This document shows, piece by piece, positions 1 to 5,440 of a DNA stretch of 7,262 nucleotides. The translations under genes and the position numbers were made by a program. Source of the stretch: an uncultured Leptotrichiaceae bacterium (GTDB lineage Bacteria > Fusobacteriota > Fusobacteriia > Fusobacteriales > Leptotrichiaceae); NCBI GenBank assembly GCA_938037005.1, contig CALHVR010000036.1, forward strand, positions 1 to 7,262, in the 5' to 3' direction. Numbering within the stretch: position 1 is the first letter of the stretch; the number at the start of each line of letters is the position of its first letter. The notes beneath the pieces were generated by a model. That model worked only from the letters and a program-made list of their open reading frames with translations, was not told where the DNA came from and ran no database searches.

Positions 1-36
1 GTGTGGTTTGCTTCTCTCGAATTTAGCTTTTGCCAT
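1..36 (-). CDS. tuf: elongation factor Tu, N-terminal 12 codons (partial, runs off the window)
   Basis: The minus strand from position 36 encodes MAKAKFERSKPH, which is the conserved N-terminus of bacterial EF-Tu, the GTPase that delivers aminoacyl-tRNA to the ribosome in the cytoplasm. In the family this segment is followed by VNIGTIGHVDHGKTT, so the P-loop would lie just outside the window. The ATG at 36-34 is preceded by a strong Shine-Dalgarno sequence, GGAGG at 50-46, nine bases upstream. A near-consensus promoter at 87-115 drives it. In many bacteria tuf follows rpsL, rpsG and fusA. Here the upstream neighbour is the cobalamin gene cbiB, so this may be a second or relocated copy. Only 12 residues are visible, but the match is specific and the start signals are clear. 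Confidence 0.86.
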   Translation of the reverse strand, partial: MAKAKFERSKPH

Positions 37-269
37 TCTTCTCTTCCTCCATATAATTTAATTTTTTATTTTTTAAACTTTGCTCAATTATACCATATAA
101 AATTTTTTTATGCAACTTTTTTTGCTTTAAAATCAACATATTGTATATCAAAAATACAAAAACAATATCCGATATAATCTCAAATATTTTCTTTCAAAAT
201 TGTACATTATTCTCTTCTTCAAATATTAATTAAACATTCTTTAATTTGAATCTTAACATATTGTTTTAT
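37..269. other. intergenic region between cbiB and tuf
   Basis: This 233-base AT-rich spacer holds the tuf promoter and ribosome binding site in its last third. The remaining ~150 bases next to cbiB show no gene I can support and no GC-rich hairpin followed by a T-run, so no convincing terminator for the cob genes. The only folding candidate is a 7-bp A/T-only inverted repeat, with arms 138-144 and 162-168 and a 17-base loop. A 10-base direct repeat (ACAATATGTT on the minus strand) occurs at 255-264 and 135-144. Its meaning is unclear and it may be chance in such biased DNA. Confidence 0.6.
87..115 (-). promoter_or_regulatory. strong sigma-70-type promoter of tuf
   Basis: Read on the minus strand, the -35 element TTGCAT (115-110) is separated by exactly 17 bases from a perfect -10 element TATAAT (92-87). 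The -10 is preceded by TGG, giving the extended form TGnTATAAT. Transcription should begin near position 80, leaving a 5' leader of about 45 bases before the tuf ATG. The spacer is rich in A and T. This is the best promoter in the window and it lies in the right place for a very highly expressed gene. Confidence 0.85.
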
Positions 270-1208
270 TTACATTCCCTTAAATATTAATTTAATTAAT
301 GAAAACAAAAATAATCCTACAGTACTCGTTCCATACATTATTTTTATATTCCTTTTTATATCTTCAATATCAAATTCCTTCATTTTATCTCCAATAGTCG
401 GTTTTTCTACAATCTTTCCAAAATAAGATACTGTACCTCCAAACTGTACTCCTAAAGCTCCCGCAACTGCACTTTCTGACTGTCCTGAATTTGGACTACT
501 ATGATTTTTTCTATCTCTTTTAAATATTTCAAATGCTTTTTTATAATCATACTTTAACACAAAACTAGCAATAATAATTAAAATTCCACTAATTCGTGCT
601 GGTATAAAATTAGCAACATCATCTATTTTAGCAGATATTTTTCCAAATTTTTCATATTTTTCATTTTTATATCCTACCATTGAATCTAAAGTATTTATCG
701 CTTTATAAGCCATCGCTAAAGGAAGTCCTCCTAAAAACATATAAAATAACGGTGCAATTATCCCGTCTACTGTATTTTCTGAAATTGTTTCCATTGTACT
801 TCTTATTACCATTTTTTCATCCATTTCACCTGTATCACGCGAAACTAAATAAGCTAACTCTTTTCTTGCAACTTCCAAATCTCCGGATTTTAATATTTTG
901 TAAACTCTATTTCCCTCTCTCGCTAGTGAATTTATTGAAAAAATTGTATACATTAAATATATTTCAATTATTGCAAACACCGGATTTTTTACATTTTTTG
1001 AAATAATAAAACATACAAAAAATGTAATTCCTATCGTTAAAGTTGCTAAAATTCCACCCGCTAACACCTTATATTTTTTTCTTAGCAATATCTTTTCTAA
1101 CATCTCAATAAGTTTTCCAATTACTTGAACAGGATGAATTACATGTTGTGGATCTCCAAACAATAAATCTAATACAAATGCTATCCAAATTTTAATTAAT
1201 AAAATCAT
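270..1208 (-). CDS. cbiB: adenosylcobinamide-phosphate synthase CbiB (CobD family), membrane protein
   Basis: CbiB is the integral-membrane enzyme that joins the aminopropanol (phosphate) arm to adenosylcobyric acid, giving adenosylcobinamide (phosphate). The 312-residue protein is of normal family length. Family hallmarks are visible: LDLLFGDP with HP (residues 13-26), SRDTGEMDE (123-131), ENTVDGIIAPLFY (144-156), NTLDSMVGYKNEKY (172-185), DDVANFIPAR (196-205), NHSSPNSGQSESAVAGAL (235-252) and LGVQFGG (252-258). Hydrophobic segments near 4-18, 48-70, 77-93, 150-170, 203-219 and 294-309 fit a polytopic protein. The start is set at the ATG at 1208-1206 because AAAGGAGAT (1220-1212) lies just upstream. 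A longer frame would begin at a TTG (1226) upstream of this site, which makes no sense for initiation. It is the last corrinoid gene of the run, 80 bases after cobQ, with a strong hairpin in that gap. Confidence 0.93.
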   Translation of the reverse strand: MILLIKIWIAFVLDLLFGDPQHVIHPVQVIGKLIEMLEKILLRKKYKVLAGGILATLTIGITFFVCFIISKNVKNPVFAIIEIYLMYTIFSINSLAREGNRVYKILKSGDLEVARKELAYLVSRDTGEMDEKMVIRSTMETISENTVDGIIAPLFYMFLGGLPLAMAYKAINTLDSMVGYKNEKYEKFGKISAKIDDVANFIPARISGILIIIASFVLKYDYKKAFEIFKRDRKNHSSPNSGQSESAVAGALGVQFGGTVSYFGKIVEKPTIGDKMKEFDIEDIKRNIKIMYGTSTVGLFLFSLIKLIFKGM

Positions 1209-1211
1209 TTT

Positions 1212-1220
1212 ATCTCCTTT
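1212..1220 (-). promoter_or_regulatory. ribosome binding site that fixes the cbiB start
   Basis: AAAGGAGAT on the minus strand is close to the ideal anti-16S complement and ends three bases before the ATG at 1208, so GGAG is five bases from it. It lies inside the longer open frame that starts at TTG 1226, so that upstream start is rejected and CbiB begins MILLIKIW. Confidence 0.85.
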
Positions 1221-1228
1221 AAACAAAT

Positions 1229-1277
1229 TAATGTAAACTAAATTTTAGATAAATTTACTAAAACTCAATTTACATTA
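1229..1277 (-). repeat. 20-bp inverted repeat / RNA hairpin between cobQ and cbiB
   Basis: The arms are 1277-1258 and 1248-1229 with a 9-base loop (1257-1249). In minus-strand RNA all 20 positions pair: 17 Watson-Crick and three G-U wobbles (1269/1238, 1266/1240, 1264/1242; the wobble partners are U, G and G in the 5' arm). On the plus strand the same three positions would be A-C mismatches, which argues that the structure acts in the transcript of this operon. It begins 12 bases after the cobQ stop codon and ends nine bases before the cbiB Shine-Dalgarno site. The stretch after it is T-rich (ATTTGTTT) but not a clean T-tract, so it may be a leaky terminator, an mRNA processing or stabilising element, or a modulator of cbiB translation. 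Confidence 0.7.
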
Positions 1278-1288
1278 TTCCTTTTTTA

Positions 1289-2809
1289 TTATTTACCTTC
1301 ACTTATTATATTATAAATTTTTTCAATATCAATGTTTTCTCTCAATATTTGAGCCAATTTATCATATTCTTGATTTTTATATTCTGTAAAACTAAAGTTT
1401 TCATTTATGCTATCTAAACCTTTATCTTTCCTAACTTTATTCAATATAAAATTAGTAAATTCGGAATTGTCAAAAACACCATGAATATAAGTACCAATTA
1501 CATTATCTTTTACCATTCCTTTTAATTTACCATCACCAAAAATACACTTTTTACTAGCTTCGTTCTCTTTTTCTATAGAACTATTTTCTAAATAACTATA
1601 ACCTTGATGAATTTCATATCCTGTAACACTTATCCCCTCAGCTCCTTCAAGCAATCCTGTTACATTTTTCAACGTATTCGTATATTGTGTCGTTGTTTTT
1701 TCTTTTTCCATAACTGTTTCAATTTCAAGAAGCCCAAGTCCTGAAATTTCCTGTAAATTACTTTCTAATCCATGTGGATCCATTATTTTTTGTCCCATTA
1801 TTTGAAATCCTCCACATATTCCAAATACTAATGTCCCAGATTTTGAAAGTCGTACAATTTTTGTATTTATTTCTTTTTCTATTAAATCTTTCATATCTTC
1901 AACTGTATTTTTTGAACCTGGAATAACAATTATATCTTCACTTCCTAATTCACTTGCTTTTTCTACATATTTAAGTGAAACATCGTCATAATGTGCCAAA
2001 GCATCAATATCCGTAAAATTAGATATATGTTTCAATTTTATTACAGAAATCTTTATTTTACCCTCTTTTTTATCGTTATACTTGTCTATTCCTAAACTAT
2101 CTTCCTCTTCAATTCCTAATTTCACAAATGGAACAACTCCTAAAACAGGTACATTTGTTAAATTTTCTATCATTTCAATTCCCGGATCTAACAATGTTTT
2201 ATCTCCCCGAAATTTATTTATGATAACTCCCTTTATTCTAGCTTTCTCGCTTTCTTCTAAAAGCATTATTGTTCCATAAATTGATGCAAAAACACCACCT
2301 CTATCAATGTCTGCAACTAAAATAACCGGACTATTTGCCATTTCAGCCATTCCTGTATTTACAATGTCATCTTCTTTTAAATTAATTTCAGCTGGACTTC
2401 CTGCTCCTTCCAAAACGCATATATCAAAGTTTTTTTCAATATAATTATATGCTTCCATTATGTCTTTTTTCAAATTATGTTTATATGCAAAATATTCTCT
2501 TGCATCCATATTTCTATACACTTTACCATTCACAATAACTTGAGATTTTTTATCTGTTGTTGGCTTCAATAAAATGGGATTCATAAATGCTTCAGGCTCA
2601 ATTCCAGCAGCTTCTGCTTGAACAACTTGAGCTCTTCCCATTTCCTTTCCATCTTTCGTTATAAACGAATTTAAAGCCATATTTTGAGACTTAAAAGGAG
2701 AAACACTATATCCATCTTGATAAAATATTCTACATAGTCCCGTTGTTATTATACTTTTCCCTACGTTTGACCCTGTTCCCAATAGCATTATATTTCTATG
2801 CCTATTCAT
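1289..2809 (-). CDS. cobQ: cobyric acid synthase, glutamine-hydrolysing (CobQ/CbiP)
   Basis: CobQ/CbiP amidates side chains b, d, e and g of adenosylcobyrinic acid a,c-diamide, using glutamine and ATP, to give adenosylcobyric acid. The 506-residue length is normal for the family. The N-terminal dethiobiotin-synthetase-like ATPase domain starts with the P-loop GTGSNVGKS (11-19), then SPFKSQNMALNSF and the region around ILLKPTTDKKSQVIVNG. LEGAGSPAEINL and VADIDRGGVFAS follow. The C-terminal half is a class I glutamine amidotransferase of the triad type: VIPGSKNT, GICGGFQIMG with the nucleophile Cys332, and YIHGVFDN with the catalytic His443. The start is taken at the ATG at 2809-2807. The longer frame begins with a GTG at 2818 whose G overlaps the Shine-Dalgarno AAAGGAG. 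The gene follows cobU by 39 bases and precedes cbiB, its next pathway step. Confidence 0.96.
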   Translation of the reverse strand: MNRHRNIMLLGTGSNVGKSIITTGLCRIFYQDGYSVSPFKSQNMALNSFITKDGKEMGRAQVVQAEAAGIEPEAFMNPILLKPTTDKKSQVIVNGKVYRNMDAREYFAYKHNLKKDIMEAYNYIEKNFDICVLEGAGSPAEINLKEDDIVNTGMAEMANSPVILVADIDRGGVFASIYGTIMLLEESEKARIKGVIINKFRGDKTLLDPGIEMIENLTNVPVLGVVPFVKLGIEEEDSLGIDKYNDKKEGKIKISVIKLKHISNFTDIDALAHYDDVSLKYVEKASELGSEDIIVIPGSKNTVEDMKDLIEKEINTKIVRLSKSGTLVFGICGGFQIMGQKIMDPHGLESNLQEISGLGLLEIETVMEKEKTTTQYTNTLKNVTGLLEGAEGISVTGYEIHQGYSYLENSSIEKENEASKKCIFGDGKLKGMVKDNVIGTYIHGVFDNSEFTNFILNKVRKDKGLDSINENFSFTEYKNQEYDKLAQILRENIDIEKIYNIISEGK

Positions 2810-2817
2810 TATTGTCA

Positions 2818-2824
2818 CTCCTTT
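2818..2824 (-). promoter_or_regulatory. ribosome binding site that fixes the cobQ start
   Basis: AAAGGAG on the minus strand is eight bases upstream of the ATG at 2809. The alternative GTG at 2818-2816 shares its first base with this site and so cannot use it. The protein therefore begins MNRHRNIMLLGTG, with the P-loop at residue 11, as expected for the family. Confidence 0.85.
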
Positions 2825-2848
2825 TAAATTTCAAAATTTCTATACTTT

Positions 2849-3439
2849 TTATTTTATTTTCATTGGAATACCTGACACCACAAAATAAACTTCATCAGAT
2901 TTTTCTGCAATTAATTGGTTCATTTTCCCCGCAATTTCTCTAAAATATCTTCCAAGAGGTGTCGCTGGAACTATCCCCATTCCAAGTTCATTCGATACAA
3001 TTACAACATAGTTAAATTTTTCTAAATTTTCTATTAAAGACAATACTTCTTTCTCTACTCGTCTATCACACGATTGCAACTGTTTTTTTGTCGGTTTTTC
3101 CCAATCTATTGTTAAATCTTCAAAAATAATATTACTTACCATATTAGTTAAACAGTCTACTAACATATTGTTTTTAGAAATACTCTCTCCTTGAGATTTT
3201 TCCTCAACAAATGCACTTTTTAAACTTTCATAAAAATCTTTATAACTTTCAATCGTTTCCCATTTATCTTGCCGTCTTTCTTTATGAATTAAAACTTTCA
3301 TTTTCATTTCTTCATCAAAAACTTGTGATGTCGCAAGATATATATTTTTTTCTTTTCCACTATTTAATGATAAAAGTAAGTCTTCTGCAAACTTACTTTT
3401 ACCACTTTTAGCTCCACCTGTCACATATATTAATTTCAT
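2849..3439 (-). CDS. cobU: adenosylcobinamide kinase / adenosylcobinamide-phosphate guanylyltransferase (CobU)
   Basis: CobU is a bifunctional cytosolic enzyme. It phosphorylates adenosylcobinamide and then transfers GMP from GTP, giving adenosylcobinamide-GDP, the substrate of CobS for nucleotide-loop assembly. The 196-residue protein begins with the P-loop TGGAKSGKSKFAE (7-19). By alignment from memory, His52 in IHKERR lines up with the histidine that is guanylylated in the Salmonella enzyme (His46), of which usually two adjacent histidines are seen; only one is present here. The family motifs LVDCLTNMVSN (Cys96) and VSNELGMGIVPATPLGR (Ser149 onward) are intact, as is the ending VVSGIPMKIK. 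The ATG at 3439 has only a weak upstream purine run (AAAAGAG), so translation may depend partly on the upstream gene 38 bases away. CobS and CobT are not in the window. Confidence 0.95.
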   Translation of the reverse strand: MKLIYVTGGAKSGKSKFAEDLLLSLNSGKEKNIYLATSQVFDEEMKMKVLIHKERRQDKWETIESYKDFYESLKSAFVEEKSQGESISKNNMLVDCLTNMVSNIIFEDLTIDWEKPTKKQLQSCDRRVEKEVLSLIENLEKFNYVVIVSNELGMGIVPATPLGRYFREIAGKMNQLIAEKSDEVYFVVSGIPMKIK

Positions 3440-3477
3440 ATTTTCTCTTTTCGCAATCTAATTTCTTTTAAAATAAA

Positions 3478-4221
3478 TTAATATTCATATTTATTTCCAT
3501 AACCTCTAGGAGTTATCATTTTACCATTTTTTACAAATGTATTTCCATTCCCTATTATTACTAGCGACAACATATCTATTTCATGATTTAACATTTCATC
3601 TAATGTTGTTAATACATATTTTTGATCTTCTCTTCCTACATTTCTAACTATTGCCACTGGAGTTTCTGGTTTTTTATGTTGCAACATAATTTCTCTCGCT
3701 TCCTCAATTTGAGTTACTCTTCCACGGCTTTTTGGATTATAAATACTTACAACAAAATCTCCTTCAGCTGCTAAAGCCAATCTTTTTTTAATCAATTCCC
3801 AATCTGTCAATAAATTACTTAAACTTATAGTTACGTAGTCATGCATAATTGGTGCTCCAACAAATGCTCCTGCTGCATTTGTTGCTGTAACACCTGGTAT
3901 TACTTCCACTTCAACAGTTTCATCTGATATTTCTAACATAATTCCAGCCATTCCATAAACTCCAGCATCTCCACTACTTATTAAACTTACAACTTTTCCT
4001 TCTTTTGCCATTTTCAATACTTCAATACATCTATCCACTTCTCTTGTCATTGATGAACTTTTAATTTCTATATTTGGAAAATATTCTTTTACTAAATCCG
4101 TATAAGTTTTGTACCCTATAATTATATCACTATTTCCCATTGCTTCAAACGCTCTATATGTCATATCTGGTTTTTTCCCTGGACCCATTCCTACTACATA
4201 AATTTTCCCTACTTTACTCAT
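3478..4221 (-). CDS. cbiH: cobalt-precorrin-3 C17-methyltransferase, ring contraction (CbiH/CobJ)
   Basis: This enzyme methylates C17 from S-adenosylmethionine and drives the ring contraction that turns the porphyrin-like macrocycle into a corrin, producing cobalt-precorrin-4. The 247 residues are a single tetrapyrrole-methylase domain without fusion, which fits the anaerobic CbiH form. Motifs are VVGMGPG (9-15) for SAM and product binding, GYKTYTDLV (36-44), REVDRCIEVLKMAKEG (60-75), SSGDAGVYGMAG (82-93), IPGVTATNAAGA (108-119), GAPIMHDYVTISLSNLLT (122-139), YNPKSRGR (161-168) and the C-terminal TPRGYGNKY. The ATG at 4221 has a good ribosome site, AAAAGGAGAT, eight bases upstream. It lies 21 bases after cbiG, which acts two steps later, with CbiF in between; CbiF is not present here. 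The symbol cobJ is equally used. Confidence 0.95.
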   Translation of the reverse strand: MSKVGKIYVVGMGPGKKPDMTYRAFEAMGNSDIIIGYKTYTDLVKEYFPNIEIKSSSMTREVDRCIEVLKMAKEGKVVSLISSGDAGVYGMAGIMLEISDETVEVEVIPGVTATNAAGAFVGAPIMHDYVTISLSNLLTDWELIKKRLALAAEGDFVVSIYNPKSRGRVTQIEEAREIMLQHKKPETPVAIVRNVGREDQKYVLTTLDEMLNHEIDMLSLVIIGNGNTFVKNGKMITPRGYGNKYEY

Positions 4222-4242
4222 TTTATCATCTCCTTTTTTCTT

Positions 4243-5271
4243 TTACATTTTTTCTTCAAATAACGATATTGTTATTCCATCAAGTTTTACCTTTTTAACC
4301 AAAAAATCTCCTTTTCTATTTGAAGCCAAATAAGCACACGGCTCTGACACTCCATAAACTCCAATTTCTTTTTTCACAAATTCTGAACGTTCTTCCACTA
4401 AATGCTCTACCGTTTCAATGTCTTCTTTTTCAAAAAATTGTATTGGAATATTTAATTCTTTTATTGCTTCTAAAAGACCAATTTCATCTGATTTAACCCA
4501 TGCTGAAGCCGCTACTCTTATAGAATCCATCTCCAAATTTTGATTGTCTATAACATAATTTATTTTTTCTAAAATTTTATCTTTTGGAGTATCTCTTTTA
4601 CACCCTATTCCAAGTACAATATTTTTAGGAATTACTTTTGAAACTTCTATGTGTTTCCTATTTGAAATAATTATCGCACCAGCACTATTTTCATCATTTT
4701 TTACAATATTTTTAGGTAAATGTAATGAAACTCTTTCTCCATTTACAATTAAAGAAGTCACTCTTTTTGCTGTTTCAAGACTATGAAGTTTTCCTTTTAT
4801 TTGTTGCGATAATGTATCAACTGCTATTTTGCCCCCAACTTCTGAAGCTGTTGTTACTACTGGTATCGCACCAATTCCTTCCGCAATTTCACGGCACACT
4901 TCATTTGCTCCACCTAAATGACCTGAAAGTACAGAAACAACAAAATTTCCATGATCATCTACGGAAATTACTGCCGGATCTACATCTTTTGTTTTAAATT
5001 TCCCACTTATAAGTCTTACTGTTGCACCTGTTGAAGCTGCAAATATATGAACATCATATTTGTCAAATGTAGAATCTAATGCAACTGGCACTCTTACTGT
5101 GACTTCTGTCACATTTTCAAGATTTTCACTTCCTAAATTTAAAAGTGAATAAACTCTTGAAGATACAAAAATGTGACTTTGATTATAAACATTTTTTCTA
5201 ATTTTTTGTGCAATATTATATCCATCTTTACTTACACAATATATCGCAACTTTTTTTTCTACAACTTCCAT
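4243..5271 (-). CDS. cbiG: cobalt-precorrin-5A hydrolase CbiG
   Basis: CbiG opens the delta-lactone of cobalt-precorrin-5A with loss of acetaldehyde, giving cobalt-precorrin-5B. This step is specific to the anaerobic (early cobalt) pathway. The 342-residue protein has the standard three-part layout. The N-terminal domain carries FAASTGATVRLI (77-88), DPAVISVDDHGNFVVSVL (98-115), LSGHLGGANE (115-124) and VTTASEVGGKIAVD (139-152). A variable middle region follows around 155-215. The C-terminal domain has LGIGCKRDTP (220-229), the segment KSDEIGLLEAIKEL (260-273) and GVSEPCA (307-313). The ATG at 5271 is preceded by TTGGAG four bases upstream. The frame stays open upstream of it but offers no ATG, GTG or TTG near a ribosome site. 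It is the first gene of the corrinoid run, 169 bases behind hsdR, with a possible promoter in that gap. Confidence 0.95.
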   Translation of the reverse strand: MEVVEKKVAIYCVSKDGYNIAQKIRKNVYNQSHIFVSSRVYSLLNLGSENLENVTEVTVRVPVALDSTFDKYDVHIFAASTGATVRLISGKFKTKDVDPAVISVDDHGNFVVSVLSGHLGGANEVCREIAEGIGAIPVVTTASEVGGKIAVDTLSQQIKGKLHSLETAKRVTSLIVNGERVSLHLPKNIVKNDENSAGAIIISNRKHIEVSKVIPKNIVLGIGCKRDTPKDKILEKINYVIDNQNLEMDSIRVAASAWVKSDEIGLLEAIKELNIPIQFFEKEDIETVEHLVEERSEFVKKEIGVYGVSEPCAYLASNRKGDFLVKKVKLDGITISLFEEKM

Positions 5272-5440
5272 TTTACTCCAATTCTTTTTTCTCCACCCTT
5301 TTAAAAATTTATTTTCTCATCCCATCCATAAATGCGACATAAATTTTTACGACTGATTTTTATCGCTTTTTTACATCGTATTTTATTTAATTGAATGTTT
5401 ATTTTTTATATTATACAAAATAAAAATATGCTTAAATTTA
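5272..5440. other. intergenic gap between hsdR and cbiG
   Basis: These 169 AT-rich bases separate the restriction gene from the cob run. The half next to hsdR holds a perfect TATAAT (5415-5410). If it is used, the cbiG mRNA would carry a leader of about 130 bases. I looked for the B12-box and other conserved parts of a cobalamin riboswitch on the minus strand and saw no GCCACTG-like sequence. Only an imperfect stem (GCGATAAA near 5367-5360 with TTTATGTCGC near 5343-5334) is present. There is no clear hsdR terminator and no supportable gene. Confidence 0.6.
5410..5415 (-). promoter_or_regulatory. candidate -10 element of a promoter for the cbiG-cbiB run
   Basis: TATAAT on the minus strand matches the sigma-70 -10 consensus fully and lies 26 bases after the hsdR stop codon. 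The -35 region at 15-17 bases distance is only A/T (such as TTTAAG or AATTTA) and does not resemble TTGACA. TATAAT occurs easily by chance in this DNA, but it sits in the one gap where a cob promoter would be expected. Confidence 0.4.

Noticed and set aside
138..168. Inverted repeat after cbiB as a terminator
   Set aside because: The stem is seven A/T-rich pairs with a 17-base loop and no following T-run; too weak to call.
148..207. 19-codon minus-strand frame beginning MYNFERKYLRLY, with a purine-rich GAAGAAGAG upstream
   Set aside because: It is short and lies in very AT-rich DNA, with no promoter or family resemblance; chance is the simpler explanation without conservation data.
680..1006. 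Plus-strand open frame antisense to cbiB (and similar ones opposite cobQ, cobU and cbiG)
   Set aside because: The translations are Leu/Phe-rich mirror images of clearly identified minus-strand genes and have no ribosome sites or homology.
1224..1226. TTG as the cbiB start
   Set aside because: It lies upstream of AAAGGAGAT, which serves the ATG at 1208; the extra residues would be the translated ribosome site.
2816..2818. GTG as the cobQ start
   Set aside because: It overlaps the Shine-Dalgarno AAAGGAG; the ATG at 2809 is correctly spaced from it.
5300..5360. Short open stretch in the hsdR-cbiG gap ending …KIYVAFMDGMRK
   Set aside because: It looks slightly protein-like and was considered as a gene remnant, but it spans only about 16 codons between stops and matches no family I recognise.
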